From assembly GCF_000426605.1 (NCBI RefSeq), contig NZ_AUFR01000007.1, positions 1 to 64,000 of the forward strand: a stretch of 64,000 nt of DNA. The letters run 5' to 3'. Both the position numbers and the translations under genes were made by a program. The notes below the pieces were generated by a model. The model was not told the origin of the DNA, made no database searches, and saw only the letters and a program-made list of their open reading frames with translations. The stretch is from Propionibacterium acidifaciens DSM 21887. Lineage in GTDB: Bacteria > Actinomycetota > Actinomycetes > Propionibacteriales > Propionibacteriaceae. Below, piece after piece: positions 27,175-37,495 of this stretch; within the stretch, counting starts at the first letter, position 1, and every line of letters begins with the position of its first letter.

Positions 27175-27857
27175 GATGCGGCTTCGCGCAGGACGTAGCC
27201 GACGCCGCGCACGGTGTGGATGAGGCGCGGCTCGCCGCCCTGCTCGGTCTTGCGGCGCAGATAGCCGATGTAGACCTCCAGCGAGTTGGCCGTCGTGGGG
27301 AACTCGAAGCCCCAGACCTCGTTGAGCAGCCAACTGCGCTCGAGCACCTTCGTCGGGTTCTTCATGAAGGTCTGGAGCAGCGCGAACTCGGTGCGCGTGA
27401 GCGTGATGTGGCGCCCGCCCCGGGTGACCTCGCGGGTCGTCGGCGACAGGGTGAGGTTCGAGAAGGTGAGGGTCTCGTCGGCCTGGTTCTGGTCGGGATG
27501 GTTGCGGCGGGTGAGCGCGCGCAGCCGGGCGAGCAGCTCGTCGAGGGCGAAGGGCTTGACCATGTAGTCGTCGGCGCCCGCGTCGAGGCCGTCGACCCGG
27601 TCGCCCACGGCGTCGCGGGCCGTCAGGACGAGGATCGGCACGTCATTGCCGCTGGCGCGCAGCATCCGGGTGGTCTCCAGGCCGTCCAGGCGGGGCATCA
27701 TGACGTCCATGACGACGGCGTCGGGGCGCATGGCCGAGAGCTTGGCGAGCGCATCGACGCCGTCGTCGGCGGTCTCGACCTCGTAGCCGCTGTAGTGCAG
27801 AGAGCGGGCGAGCGAGTCCCGGACGGCCTGGTCGTCGTCGACGACGAGGATTGTCAT
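27171..27857 (-). CDS. OmpR-family response regulator, MprA-like
   Basis: About 228 residues. The receiver domain has the acidic pair in VVDDD, the phosphoacceptor Asp in [12 protein letters not shown] and Lys in VKPF. The winged-helix DNA-binding domain has [10 protein letters not shown] and [13 protein letters not shown]. Start 27857 forms an ATGA overlap with the upstream gene; ATG 27863 is equally placed and adds two residues. It sits between an S51-like gene and its cognate kinase, all overlapping, so one operon is likely. Confidence 0.93.
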   Translation of the reverse strand: MTILVVDDDQAVRDSLARSLHYSGYEVETADDGVDALAKLSAMRPDAVVMDVMMPRLDGLETTRMLRASGNDVPILVLTARDAVGDRVDGLDAGADDYMVKPFALDELLARLRALTRRNHPDQNQADETLTFSNLTLSPTTREVTRGGRHITLTRTEFALLQTFMKNPTKVLERSWLLNEVWGFEFPTTANSLEVYIGYLRRKTEQGGEPRLIHTVRGVGYVLREAAS

Positions 27858-28687
27858 GGGCATGAGGAGGCCTTCCCACTGGCGGGTGCTGACGGGTCGA
27901 CCCCGGTCGGGCCGCCGGTGGGTCCCGGGGAGGGGGCGGGGTCGCCCGCGGCCGCCGCGGGCGCGTCCCCGGTGGGCGCCGGGGTGAGGGGGACGGCGCG
28001 GGTGCGGCGGATGCGCACGTCGCCGCCGTCGCAGTGCAGCCACTGGACGATGCCGGCGCCGAGCGCCTCGTGGGAGCCGCTGACCGGATCGACGAGGAGC
28101 GTCACGCTCTCGTCGAGGGCGAGCGCGTATGCGGCGGGACTCGTGATGACGGCGGTGACGGCCCGCTCGAGGCGCTGGTGCGCGTCGGTGTCGGTCTCGA
28201 TCGTCGTGCCGACGAGGGCCAGCCCGTCGGCGAGGACCAGCTCGCCGGGGCCCGAGGCCTCGTCGGCGATCCGGCGGCCGTCGGACAGCGAACCGGAGAC
28301 GATGGCGTGCCGGGCGGCCAGGCGCGACCCCGCGCCCAGGCCCAGGTAGGCGAGCCCGCCGCGGATCGTGCGGGCGAGCGGGGCGAGCCGTTCGCCGAGC
28401 GCGGCGAGCAGCGTCCCCGCGTCGACGTCGGTGACGACGAGACCGCCCAGCCGGGCGGGATCATCGGGCAGCGCCAGCGGCTCGCCCGGGGCGAGGGGCA
28501 GCGCCTCGACCTCGACCGGGCCGGCGGAGTTCAGCCGCGCAGCGATCCCCTCGAACGGTTCGGGGTCGCTCCCGGCCCCGACGACGACCGCCACCCGTCC
28601 GCCGCGCGCCGTCGCCGCCGCGACGAACCGTGCGAGGACGGGTTCGGGCAGCAGCCGCGGATCGGCGCCGGACAGGAGAACACTCAT
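27854..28687 (-). CDS. peptidase S51 / GATase1-like protein, probably inactive
   Basis: 277 residues. The region [16 protein letters not shown] sits where S51 peptidases (PepE, cyanophycinase) have the nucleophile elbow GxSAG. Here the Ser position is Gly (GLGAG), so peptidase activity is doubtful. The N-terminus ([12 protein letters not shown]) fits the flavodoxin-like class-I glutamine-amidotransferase fold. The last 45 residues are Pro/Ala-rich. The stop overlaps the start of the response-regulator gene, which ties it to the two-component system. The assignment is by motif position, not strong similarity. Confidence 0.6.
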   Translation of the reverse strand: MSVLLSGADPRLLPEPVLARFVAAATARGGRVAVVVGAGSDPEPFEGIAARLNSAGPVEVEALPLAPGEPLALPDDPARLGGLVVTDVDAGTLLAALGERLAPLARTIRGGLAYLGLGAGSRLAARHAIVSGSLSDGRRIADEASGPGELVLADGLALVGTTIETDTDAHQRLERAVTAVITSPAAYALALDESVTLLVDPVSGSHEALGAGIVQWLHCDGGDVRIRRTRAVPLTPAPTGDAPAAAAGDPAPSPGPTGGPTGVDPSAPASGKASSCP

Positions 28688-28792
28688 GGGCTCAGCCTAC
28701 CGAGCCGGTGCCGGGAGGCCGGGGCGTGCCCGCGGGCGAGTTCCGATCGGCCGGGGGACGTCGAGGGACCCGCCACCGCGGGGGAGGGGCGC

Positions 28793-29248
28793 TCACCGGG
28801 GGACCGCCTCGTCCAGCAGGGCGGGCATGGCCGCCTCGATCACCTCGAGGGTCGACTCGAAACCGGCGGGGCCGCCGAACCAGGGGTCGGGCACGTCGGT
28901 GCCCTCGCGTCCGGGGACGAAGTCGGTGAGCAGCCGCACCGGCCCGGCGGCGCCGAGCGCGACGAGCCGGTCGACCTGGTAGGTCTCCATGGCGACGAGG
29001 AGCCGCGCGCCGAGCTCGTCGCGGGTGATGCGGTGGGCGCGGTGCTCGCCCGGCTCGTAGCCGTGGGCGCGCAGGCAGCGTGCCGCCCGCGGGTCGATCG
29101 GGTTGCCGTGCTCCTCGTCGCTGATGCCCGCCGAGCCGATGCCCAGCTGCAGGCCGGCCAGCCGGGTCCGCGCCCTGGCGACTTGCTCGGCCATCGTGGA
29201 CCGGCAGATGTTGCCGAGGCAGACGAAGACGAGGTCGGTTCGGCTCAT
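28793..29248 (-). CDS. low-molecular-weight protein-tyrosine phosphatase
   Basis: 151 residues. The P-loop CLGNICRS (Cys10, Arg16) opens the protein, and the general acid Asp lies in VPDPWFGG. It hydrolyses phosphotyrosine or small aryl phosphates in the cytosol. The ATG overlaps the WhiB stop (ATGA), so WhiB and the phosphatase are coupled. Confidence 0.95.
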   Translation of the reverse strand: MSRTDLVFVCLGNICRSTMAEQVARARTRLAGLQLGIGSAGISDEEHGNPIDPRAARCLRAHGYEPGEHRAHRITRDELGARLLVAMETYQVDRLVALGAAGPVRLLTDFVPGREGTDVPDPWFGGPAGFESTLEVIEAAMPALLDEAVPR

Positions 29249-29736
29249 GCACGCTCCCGGCGGGTGGCGCCGCGCGTCCCGCCCGGCCCCGGAGCGCCGT
29301 CCGGGCCCTGCGCGCTCGTGCCCCGGACGGACGGCGAGCCGCTCCCGGCCATGCCGATGCCCCGGGCCGCGACGGAGAGGGAGGTCCTGCGGGCCCGTCC
29401 CAGGGCGGCGTCCGCACCGGGCCCGCCCCTGGGCATCGTCGCCTTGATGGCGTTGAGGCCGAAGGCGTCCCACCAGCTCTTGACACCGGGCCGCTCGCGC
29501 AGGAGCGCCCTGCGTTCCCGCTCGGTCATGCCGCCCCAGACGCCCCACTCGATGCGATCGTCCAGGGCCACGGCGAGACATTCGCGTCGGACGGGGCACT
29601 TCTTGCAGATGCCCCGCGCGCTCTGCTGTCCGGAGGCCTCGGGGAAGAGGTCATCGCCCATGCCCCGGCAGCTGGCGCGCATCATCCATTCGTATTCCTC
29701 GCCTGTTCTTGGGCGCCCCTCGCTGCGCGCCGTCAT
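29245..29736 (-). CDS. WhiB-family iron-sulfur regulator
   Basis: 163 residues. Four cysteines at 23, 44, 47 and 53 (CKKCPVRREC) should bind a [4Fe-4S] cluster, and GVWGG (65-69) with the basic TERERRALLRERP completes the WhiB core. A Gly/Arg-rich tail of about 70 residues follows, much longer than in most WhiB proteins. It probably acts with a sigma factor as a redox- or NO-sensitive regulator. GGAGA precedes the ATG at 29736. It is coupled to the phosphatase gene downstream. Confidence 0.95.
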   Translation of the reverse strand: MTARSEGRPRTGEEYEWMMRASCRGMGDDLFPEASGQQSARGICKKCPVRRECLAVALDDRIEWGVWGGMTERERRALLRERPGVKSWWDAFGLNAIKATMPRGGPGADAALGRARRTSLSVAARGIGMAGSGSPSVRGTSAQGPDGAPGPGGTRGATRRERA

Positions 29737-29970
29737 ATCGGGTTCTCCTTCCCCAGTGGTGGAGGTGCATCGGCCCGGGTGGGCCATGACCGAGGTGAAG
29801 AGAGCGCTGCGAACCCCGTTGGTCGCCGTGCAGCGCAAACTTCAACGATGCTGCCCCATCGATCGTTGCTTGCGTTGCCTCAGTGCTTACTCGGTTTCAT
29901 CAATCGGCGCAAGTCGCGGTGGGAACGGCGGTCATCGACCGGCTGCTGGGGCGGGTCGCGCCGGGGCCGG

Positions 29971-29976
29971 TAGAGT
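29971..29976 (+). promoter_or_regulatory. -10 box of argF
   Basis: TAGAGT 27 nt before the argF start leaves a short leader with a GGGGGAG ribosome binding site. A clear -35 box is not seen. The 267-bp gap to whiB holds both divergent promoters. Confidence 0.5.
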
Positions 29977-30003
29977 GTGCCTCTCGAACCCGGGGGAGAA
30001 CTC

Positions 30004-31005
30004 ATGTCAGTGGATCTGCACGGCCGCAGCTTCCTGAAGGAAGCCGACTTCACGTCCGAGGAGTGGGCCCATCTGCTCCGCCTCGCCGGTGAGCTGAAGG
30101 CCGCCAAGCGGGCCGGCGCCGAGCGCCAGCACCTCGTCGGGCGGAACATCGCGCTGCTCTTCGAGAAGGCCTCCACGCGCACGCGCTGCGCCTTCGAGGT
30201 GGGCGCCCACGACCAGGGCGCCCACGTCACCTATCTCGACCCCTCCGGCTCGCAGCTCGGCCACAAGGAGTCCATCGCCGACACCGCCCGCGTGCTGGGC
30301 CGCATGTTCGACGGCATCGAGTACCGCGGATTCGGGCAGGAGCGCGTCGAGGAGCTCGCCGCCGAGGCCGGCGTCCCGGTGTGGAACGGCCTGACCGACG
30401 AGTGGCACCCCACCCAGATGCTCGCCGACCAGCTCACGATGACCGAGCGCACCGGGCGCCGGCTCCAGGACGTCTCGGTGGCCTACATCGGCGACGCCCG
30501 CTTCAACGAGGCCAACTCCCACCTCGTGGCCGGCGCCCTGTCCGGCATGGACATGCGCATCATCGCGCCGGTCCCGCTGCAGAACGAGCCCTGGGTGCGG
30601 GACACCGCGGCCCGCATCGCCGCGACGACCGGGGCCCGCCTGACCGTCACCGACGACCTCGGGGCCGTCGAGGGCGTCGACTTCCTCTCGACCGATGTGT
30701 GGGTCTCGATGGGTGAGCCCGAGCAGGTGTGGGCCGAGCGCATCGAGCTGCTGCGCGACTACCAGGTCGACCGGGCCCTGCTCGAGGCCACCGGCAACCC
30801 CGGCGTCGAGGTGCTCCACTGCCTGCCGGCCTTCCACGACCTGGGCACCGCGGTCGGCCGGCGGGTCTACGAGGCCACCGGCATGGACGCCCTCGAGATC
30901 ACCGACGAGGTCTTCGAGGCCAACGCCGACGTCATCTTCGACGAGGCGGAGAACCGCATGCACACGATCAAGGCCGTCATGGTGGCCACCCTGGCCGGGC
31001 GGTGA
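30004..31005 (+). CDS. argF: ornithine carbamoyltransferase
   Basis: 333 residues. The carbamoyl-phosphate loop is STRTR (57-61) and the ornithine loop is HCLPAFHD. It interconverts ornithine plus carbamoyl phosphate and citrulline. The length and the [13 protein letters not shown] motifs are shared by anabolic ArgF and catabolic ArcB. No arcA or arcC adjoins and argG is at 46.5-48 kb, so ArgF is preferred, but ArcB cannot be excluded. GGGGGAG precedes the ATG. Confidence 0.93.
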   Translation: MSVDLHGRSFLKEADFTSEEWAHLLRLAGELKAAKRAGAERQHLVGRNIALLFEKASTRTRCAFEVGAHDQGAHVTYLDPSGSQLGHKESIADTARVLGRMFDGIEYRGFGQERVEELAAEAGVPVWNGLTDEWHPTQMLADQLTMTERTGRRLQDVSVAYIGDARFNEANSHLVAGALSGMDMRIIAPVPLQNEPWVRDTAARIAATTGARLTVTDDLGAVEGVDFLSTDVWVSMGEPEQVWAERIELLRDYQVDRALLEATGNPGVEVLHCLPAFHDLGTAVGRRVYEATGMDALEITDEVFEANADVIFDEAENRMHTIKAVMVATLAGR

Positions 31006-31403
31006 CCGCGCCCCGGCGGCCCGTCCCGCGATGGCCGTCCCGGGGTCCGCGCCTCGGACACGACCCGGGTGCCGGCGCGGAGGCGGGGGCCGGGGCGCGC
31101 CCTGTGTCGGGGCGGGACGGGGCGGCTGGCCCCGGTACTCGTATCGGCGGGACGGGGCCGTAGCCGCGACGGTCCCGAGTCGTCCCTGAGCGCTCCCGGA
31201 ATTCCCGTCCCGTCACCGGGTGACGGAGACGCCTCCCCGGCGGGGGACGTCGGCCCCCTGAATGATCCCGGAGTTTTCGCCCCACTACCCCTGAGGCGCT
31301 CCGCTTGGTGGCCCTGACCAGTGTCTTTGCGATCCGCTGTGCGCACTCTGTGCGGGTGTGGACGCGGCGCGGGGCCCGGGACGGGCGGTGACACCATGAG
31401 CAC
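31006..31403. other. 398-bp gap between argF and alr
   Basis: GC-rich DNA with no convincing coding frame. The last 120 bp are less GC-rich and probably hold the alr promoter, but I cannot place its boxes with confidence. Confidence 0.5.
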
Positions 31404-32534
31404 ATGCTCTACGCGACCCACGCCGAGATCAACCTCCACGCCCTCACCGTGAACGCGCGCGCCCTGCGCGAGCGGGCCGGCGGCCGCAAGGTCCTCGCCG
31501 CGGTCAAGGCGAACGCCTACGGCCACGGCGCCGTCAACGTCGCGCACGTCCTGGAGCGCCGTCGTCTCGTCGACTGGTTCGGCGTCGCCACCGTTCCCGA
31601 GGGCATCGAACTGCGGGACGCCGGCGTCTCGCTGCCGATCCTCAAGCTGTCGCACTCCTTCCCCGAGGAGCTCGCCGAGCAGCTCGCCGCGGGCATCACC
31701 CCCACCGTCGTCGACGGCGCCAGCGCCGTCCTCGTGGCCCGGGTCGCGGGCGACATGGGGCGGGTCAACGTCCATCTGGCCGTTGACACCGGCATGGGGC
31801 GCATCGGCTGCACGCCCGAGGACGCCGTCCCCGTCGCCCGCCGCATCGATGAGCTGGGCCTCGTCCTCGAGGGCGTCTTCACGCACCTTCCGGTGAGCGA
31901 CACCCCCGAGGGGCACGACTTCACCGTCGACCAGCTGCGCCTGTTCGCCGACACGGTCGCCGCGATCCAGGCCGACCGCGCCGCACGCGGCCTGCCGCCG
32001 GTGCCCCTCGTCCACGGCGGCGCCTCGGCGGCCGTACTCGGGCACGACCTGGCCGGCCTCACGATGGTGCGTCCCGGCGTGTCCCTCTACGGTATGTACC
32101 CGGACCCGACCACTCCCCGCACGGTCGACCTCGAACCGGTCATGTCGGTCCACAGCCGCGTGAGCATGGTCAAGCGCGTCCCGGCCGGTGCGACGGTCGG
32201 CTACGGCCGCACCTGGCGGGCGCCCACCGACCGCTGGATCGCCACCGTCCCGATCGGCTACGGCGACGGGTTCAGCCGCCTCAACTCCAACGTCGGGCGC
32301 ATGCTCGTCAACGGCCGCAGCTTTCCGATCGCCGGACGCGTCTGCATGGACCAGACGATGCTCGACCTGGGCGCCGAGGACGACCACGGCGTGCGCCCGG
32401 GCAACAAGGTCATCATCCTGGGCGCCGACGGGGACCAGCGGATCACCGCCGACGAGCTCGCCGAACGCGCCCGCACGATCAACTACGAGGTGACGACGCT
32501 CGTCACGCCCCGCGTGACGCGCATGCCGTACTGA
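31404..32534 (+). CDS. alr: alanine racemase
   Basis: 376 residues. The PLP lysine is in AVKANAYGHG (about residue 35), and the second catalytic base Tyr is in GYGRTW. The C-terminal domain has PIGYGDGF and the GRVCMDQ motif. It makes D-alanine for peptidoglycan, which fits the wall-synthesis genes in the window. Length and both domains are complete. Confidence 0.97.
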   Translation: MLYATHAEINLHALTVNARALRERAGGRKVLAAVKANAYGHGAVNVAHVLERRRLVDWFGVATVPEGIELRDAGVSLPILKLSHSFPEELAEQLAAGITPTVVDGASAVLVARVAGDMGRVNVHLAVDTGMGRIGCTPEDAVPVARRIDELGLVLEGVFTHLPVSDTPEGHDFTVDQLRLFADTVAAIQADRAARGLPPVPLVHGGASAAVLGHDLAGLTMVRPGVSLYGMYPDPTTPRTVDLEPVMSVHSRVSMVKRVPAGATVGYGRTWRAPTDRWIATVPIGYGDGFSRLNSNVGRMLVNGRSFPIAGRVCMDQTMLDLGAEDDHGVRPGNKVIILGADGDQRITADELAERARTINYEVTTLVTPRVTRMPY

Positions 32535-32597
32535 GGCGCGCCGTCCCGTCCGCGCTGCCCTGCCGGGGGCTCGTCCCGACCGCCCGGGGGGCGGGGC

Positions 32598-33311
32598 CTA
32601 CTCGACGTCGGTCGGCGTGATGGACCGGCGCACGACGAACTGCTGGCGCGCGTAGCGCGCGACCGTCCAGGTGGTGTAGCCGTCGGTGGCCATGCCGACG
32701 CCGCCGCCGATCATCGGAACCCGTTTGCCGAGGAAGGCGACCGTCTGCTTCGTGCCGGCGCGGCCGAGCAGCGAGCTCAGCACCTGCTCGGCGATCTGCT
32801 GCTCCAGCGCGTCGTCGGCGACCGGGGCCGTCGCGACGCCCAGCGGCGTGCTCGGCAGCTTCCCCTCGGAGAGGAGCGACTCGACCGTGCGGTGCCCCAG
32901 CAGCGTGATCCACACGGCCTGGCGCACGCGCGGGTCGTCCAAGTCGTAGCCGCGCAGGTGGGCGATCGCCGCGACCATGCGCGTCTGGATCACCGTGACG
33001 GCGGCCAGGTTGGCGGGGACGCCGGCGAGGGCCGTGATCATCCCGCCGAGGTTCGTGAGGAATCCCTGGGCGCCCGCCATGGAGGTGTGGGCGCGCGTGA
33101 CGGCGTCGATGGCGGCCTCGGTGCCGCCCTTCTGGTGGCCGAGGGCGGTCGCCGCCGCCTCACGGGCGCCGGGCAGCCTCGCGACGCCGTTGATGGCGTA
33201 GTCGGCCAGGTAGCGCATGACGTTCGCGGTGGGGGTCGGGGCGACCACCGGGACGATCGACACGAGCGCGCCGCCGACGTCCGCCGCCGACGGCTTCTTG
33301 ATGACTGCCAT
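32598..33311 (-). CDS. EcsC family protein
   Basis: 237 residues resembling the EcsC family (PF12787): amphipathic helices around GGMITALAGVPANLAAVTVIQ and a C-terminal GKRVPMIGGGVGMATDGYTT motif. In Bacillus EcsC is encoded with an ABC exporter, but none is present here. Function unknown. GGAGG 6 nt before the ATG at 33311 sets the start. It is convergent with alr. Confidence 0.85.
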   Translation of the reverse strand: MAVIKKPSAADVGGALVSIVPVVAPTPTANVMRYLADYAINGVARLPGAREAAATALGHQKGGTEAAIDAVTRAHTSMAGAQGFLTNLGGMITALAGVPANLAAVTVIQTRMVAAIAHLRGYDLDDPRVRQAVWITLLGHRTVESLLSEGKLPSTPLGVATAPVADDALEQQIAEQVLSSLLGRAGTKQTVAFLGKRVPMIGGGVGMATDGYTTWTVARYARQQFVVRRSITPTDVE

Positions 33312-33329
33312 GGAACCTCCTGGACGGGG

Positions 33330-33418
33330 TGCACCCACCGTATCCCGGGGTCGGCCGTTCTTGGTCGGCCCGCCAGTCCGCGGGGTGGCGTGCACCCACC
33401 GTAATCCCGGGGCCGGCC
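33330..33418. repeat. short direct repeat upstream of gltA
   Basis: TGCACCCACCGTA followed by a TCCCGGGG-type sequence occurs at about 33330-33356 and again at about 33391-33418, 61 bp apart. The 380-bp gap between EcsC and gltA contains nothing else I can name. Confidence 0.6.
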
Positions 33419-33691
33419 CCGGGGCCTGCGGGGCCCGCCGACCGCGGGGCTCCCCGTGCCCCGCGCCGGCCCGGGGTCGCGGGCCCTCGGGCGTCGTGCG
33501 GCCCGGCGTCCCGGTGCGGGCTCCGGTGTCGACCGGACGGGCGGGCGATCGTAATATGGACCGGTTACCGCGCCTCGGCGGCGTCACTGGTCTTCCGCCG
33601 GCACGGTTTCCCGCCCGTGCGGTGCGGCGCTGCCGATCGGGCGCGCCGTCCCCGGCCCCGGGGCGGCCATCGGCGTAGGGAAGGACGGATC

Positions 33692-34978
33692 GTGACGGAA
33701 TTCGCCAGACTCGAGATCGACGGGAAGGTCTACCGGCTGCCCATCGCGGTCGGCAGCTGCGGCGAGCGGGCCATCGACATCAGCTCGCTGCGCGCCGAGT
33801 CGGGTCTCATCACCCTCGACGAGGGCTACCGCAACACCGGCTCGTGCAGCTCGGCCATCACCTTCATCGACGGCGAGAAGGGCATCCTGCGCTACCGCGG
33901 CATCCCGATCGAGACCCTCGCCGAGAAGTCCGACTTCCTCGAGGTCGCCCAGCTGCTCATCTTCGGCCACCTGCCCACCGAGGCGCAGACGCAGAGCTTC
34001 AGCGACCTGCTCACCGAGAACGCCGCGCTGCACACCTCGATGGCCAAGCACTACGAGGCCTTCCCCGAGCACACGAACCCGATGGCGATCCTCTCGGCCA
34101 TGATCAACGCGCTGTCGGCGCACGACCGCCCCAAGATCGACTCGGGCGACGACGCGATGCTCGAGCGCTACGCCGCCAACCTCATGTCGAAGGTGCGCAC
34201 CATCGCCGCGGGCTCCTACAAGACCTCGGTCGGCGAGCCGATCGTCTACCCGCGCCACGACCACCGCTACGCGCAGAACTTCCTCCACATGATGTTCTCG
34301 CTGCCCTACAAGGAGTTCTACCCGAGCGAGGCCCAGGCCCACGCGCTCGACCTGTTCTTCATGCTGCACGCCGACCACGAGCAGAACTGCTCCACCTCGA
34401 CGGTGCGCATGGTGGCCTCGGGCAACGCCAACCTCTACGCCTCGTGCTCGGCGGGCGTCGACGCCCTGTGGGGCTCGCGCCACGGCGGCGCGAACGTCGC
34501 CGTCGTCCAGATGCTCCAGCGTCTGCGCCGCGACGGCGTCGCCCCCCGGCAGTTCCTCGACGACGTCAAGGACCGCAGGAACTCCGTGCGGCTCATGGGC
34601 TTCGGCCACCGCGTCTACAAGACGATGGATCCGCGCGCCAGGCTCCTCGGCGCGGTGGCGGACGAGCTGCTCGAGGCCATGCGCATCGAGGATCCGCTGC
34701 TCGATCTGGCCCGCGAGCTCGCCGACGTCGCCCGCGCCGACGACTACTTCGTCGAGCGCAACCTCTACCCGAACGTCGACTTCTACTCCGGCGTCATCCT
34801 CCGCGCGCTCGGCATCCCGCTGAGCATGTACACGGTGATGTTCGCGATCGGGCGGGTGCCGGGCTGGATCGCCAACTGGCGCGAGATCGCCTTCAACGAG
34901 GGCACCCGCATCTACCGTCCCCGCCAGATCTACATCGGCCCGGCCGAGCGGCCGTGGATCGACCTCGAGGACCGCTGA
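33692..34978 (+). CDS. gltA: citrate synthase
   Basis: 428 residues, type-II length. Catalytic residues lie in LHADHEQN (His), SRHGGANVAV (His) and GFGHRVYK (His), with the late catalytic Asp in NVDFYSG. It condenses oxaloacetate and acetyl-CoA in the first TCA step. The GTG start is supported by AGGGAAGGA about 7 nt upstream. Confidence 0.97.
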   Translation: MTEFARLEIDGKVYRLPIAVGSCGERAIDISSLRAESGLITLDEGYRNTGSCSSAITFIDGEKGILRYRGIPIETLAEKSDFLEVAQLLIFGHLPTEAQTQSFSDLLTENAALHTSMAKHYEAFPEHTNPMAILSAMINALSAHDRPKIDSGDDAMLERYAANLMSKVRTIAAGSYKTSVGEPIVYPRHDHRYAQNFLHMMFSLPYKEFYPSEAQAHALDLFFMLHADHEQNCSTSTVRMVASGNANLYASCSAGVDALWGSRHGGANVAVVQMLQRLRRDGVAPRQFLDDVKDRRNSVRLMGFGHRVYKTMDPRARLLGAVADELLEAMRIEDPLLDLARELADVARADDYFVERNLYPNVDFYSGVILRALGIPLSMYTVMFAIGRVPGWIANWREIAFNEGTRIYRPRQIYIGPAERPWIDLEDR

Positions 34979-35090
34979 GGGGCTCCCCCGGCCGGCGGCG
35001 CACCCCGGGGCGGCCCGAGGGGGCGACGGGGTGCGCGGAGCCCCGTGCGCCGGCCCCTGACCGCCCCGCGCGCCGGCCTCCCGGAGTGAT

Positions 35091-35870
<780 letters not shown>

Positions 35871-35880
35871 TCCCCGATCC

Positions 35881-35921
35881 CACGACGAGGGGCCCCGCCG
35901 ACGGCGGGGCCCCTCGTCGTG
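35881..35921 (+). terminator. strong hairpin terminator after rpf
   Basis: Perfect 19-bp arms (35881-35899 and 35903-35921) with a GAC loop, 10 nt after the rpf stop. It also ends the convergent hypothetical gene's side. Confidence 0.85.
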
Positions 35922-35985
35922 CCGTTGCGGTCGTCTCGTGCCGGTGGCGGAGCCCCCGCCCACCGGCACGTCGTGAGGGCCCTCC

Positions 35986-36447
35986 TCAGCGCCCCAGCTC
36001 GCGCCGACCGTCCGAGCGGCCGCCCCGGCGCAGGCCCGCCGCTCCGGCGACCAGGACGATGCCCGCCCACGAGATGAGCGCGCCGAGGAGGCCCCCGGCG
36101 TCGACGGCGATCCCGGTGAGGGGGATGGCGAAGGACAGGCAGATGACCAGATCGCGGGTGCGGGTCCGCCGCTCCGCGGTCCCGCGCTGCTCGTCCTGCT
36201 GGCGCCGGTACTCGCGCTGCTGCCAGTCGGCGGCCAGCTTCGCGTTGACGTCGGCGACGAAGGCGTCCACGACGTCCCCGCGCAGGCCGGGGCCGAGCTC
36301 GGCGCTCGCCTCCATCGCGGCCAGGGCGTCGTTGCGCGTCACGGTCGGAGGCCGGTCCCGGGGGGAGAGCGGTTCCACGGGGGGACGCGGGGCGTCGAAG
36401 CCGTACGGGTCGGCGGCGCTCGGCCAGCCGGTGGGCATGTGAGTCAT
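35986..36447 (-). CDS. hypothetical membrane protein
   Basis: About 153 residues: a Pro-rich N-terminus, a soluble helical region containing DVVDAFVADVNAKLAADWQQ, and two membrane segments near the C-terminus. I do not recognise the family. ATG 36447 is preferred over 36456 because TTTAAT (36455-36460) then lies 7 nt upstream, matching the leaderless pattern. It is divergent from aat. Confidence 0.6.
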   Translation of the reverse strand: MTHMPTGWPSAADPYGFDAPRPPVEPLSPRDRPPTVTRNDALAAMEASAELGPGLRGDVVDAFVADVNAKLAADWQQREYRRQQDEQRGTAERRTRTRDLVICLSFAIPLTGIAVDAGGLLGALISWAGIVLVAGAAGLRRGGRSDGRRELGR

Positions 36448-36586
36448 GCGCTCCATTAAACTCTCGGGCCGGTGCGCTTGTCATCCGCCGAGAGGATGAG
36501 TCGGCCGTCGGCCCCTTGGCGGACGGCGCGCATGCGGCGCGCATGCGTGTCGAGGCGCATGGGCGCCGGGCGCATACATTGGGGCC

Positions 36587-37387
36587 GTGATCTGCGAACT
36601 CTTCGGCGACGTGGGCGACTGGCCCGACCAGGACCTCATCGGCTTCACCGCCGGGCTCGACGCCGATCTCACCCTGGCCGCCTACGCCTCCGGCGTCTTC
36701 CCGATGCCGCTCCACGAGTCCGGCTACGAGGGCATCGGCTGGTGGTCGCCGATGCGTCGGGGGATCCTTCCGCTGTCGGGGCTGCACGTCAGCCGGAGCC
36801 TGCGCAAGTCGCTCGGGCGCTACACGACGAGCGTCGACAGGGCCTTCGCACGGGTGCTCGACGGCTGCGCCGATCCCTCGCGTCCCCACGGCTGGATCGA
36901 CGAGGACATCCGCGCGGTCTACACCGAGCTCCACGAGCGCGGCCGGGTGCACTCCGTCGAGACCTGGGACGGGCGGGGCCGCCTGGTCGGCGGGCTCTAC
37001 GGTGTCGGTGTGCGCGGGCTCTTCGCCGGCGAGTCCATGTTCCACGACCCGCGGTACGGCCGTGACGCGTCGAAGACGGCGCTCGTCCGCCTCGTCGACG
37101 AGCTGAGCGCCGACGGCGCCGGGCGCCTGCTCGACATGCAGTGGCTCACCCCTCATCTCGCCGGCCTCGGCGGCGTCGAGGTGCCGCGCCGGCGCTATCT
37201 CGAGCTTCTCGGGCGGGCCCTGGAATGCGCCGATGTGGCCTGGCCCGCGCCCGCGACGAGCGTCAGCCGGGCGCGCAGCGCCCTTGAATCGTACGAGCGC
37301 CGCGCCCTCGAATCATCCGAGCGAAGCGCCACCGGCTCCCACGGGTGCGGCGTCCCCGGTCGGTGCGGGGGTCGCGCCGCGTCCTGA
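36587..37387 (+). CDS. aat: leucyl/phenylalanyl-tRNA-protein transferase
   Basis: 266 residues. GVFPMP near residue 40 and SMFH-type GESMFHDP are the family signatures. It transfers Leu/Phe from tRNA to N-terminal basic residues, marking proteins for ClpAPS. The C-terminal 40 residues after RRRYLELL are a low-complexity Arg/Ser extension. GTG 36587 lies 6 nt after TACATT (36575-36580), so the mRNA is probably leaderless. Confidence 0.92.
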   Translation: MICELFGDVGDWPDQDLIGFTAGLDADLTLAAYASGVFPMPLHESGYEGIGWWSPMRRGILPLSGLHVSRSLRKSLGRYTTSVDRAFARVLDGCADPSRPHGWIDEDIRAVYTELHERGRVHSVETWDGRGRLVGGLYGVGVRGLFAGESMFHDPRYGRDASKTALVRLVDELSADGAGRLLDMQWLTPHLAGLGGVEVPRRRYLELLGRALECADVAWPAPATSVSRARSALESYERRALESSERSATGSHGCGVPGRCGGRAAS

Positions 37388-37495
37388 TCGCGCGGGCCGG
37401 TCGCCGCGGGGCGCTCCGCGCCCGGCCCCGGGGACTCCGGGCGCCCGGGCGGACACGGCCGGGGCGGGGGCCGCCCATCGCCTAGGCTCGTGGGC

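Noticed and set aside
30004-31005. Catabolic ornithine carbamoyltransferase arcB
   Set aside because: Not excluded, but arcA, arcC and arcD are absent around it, so the anabolic name was used.
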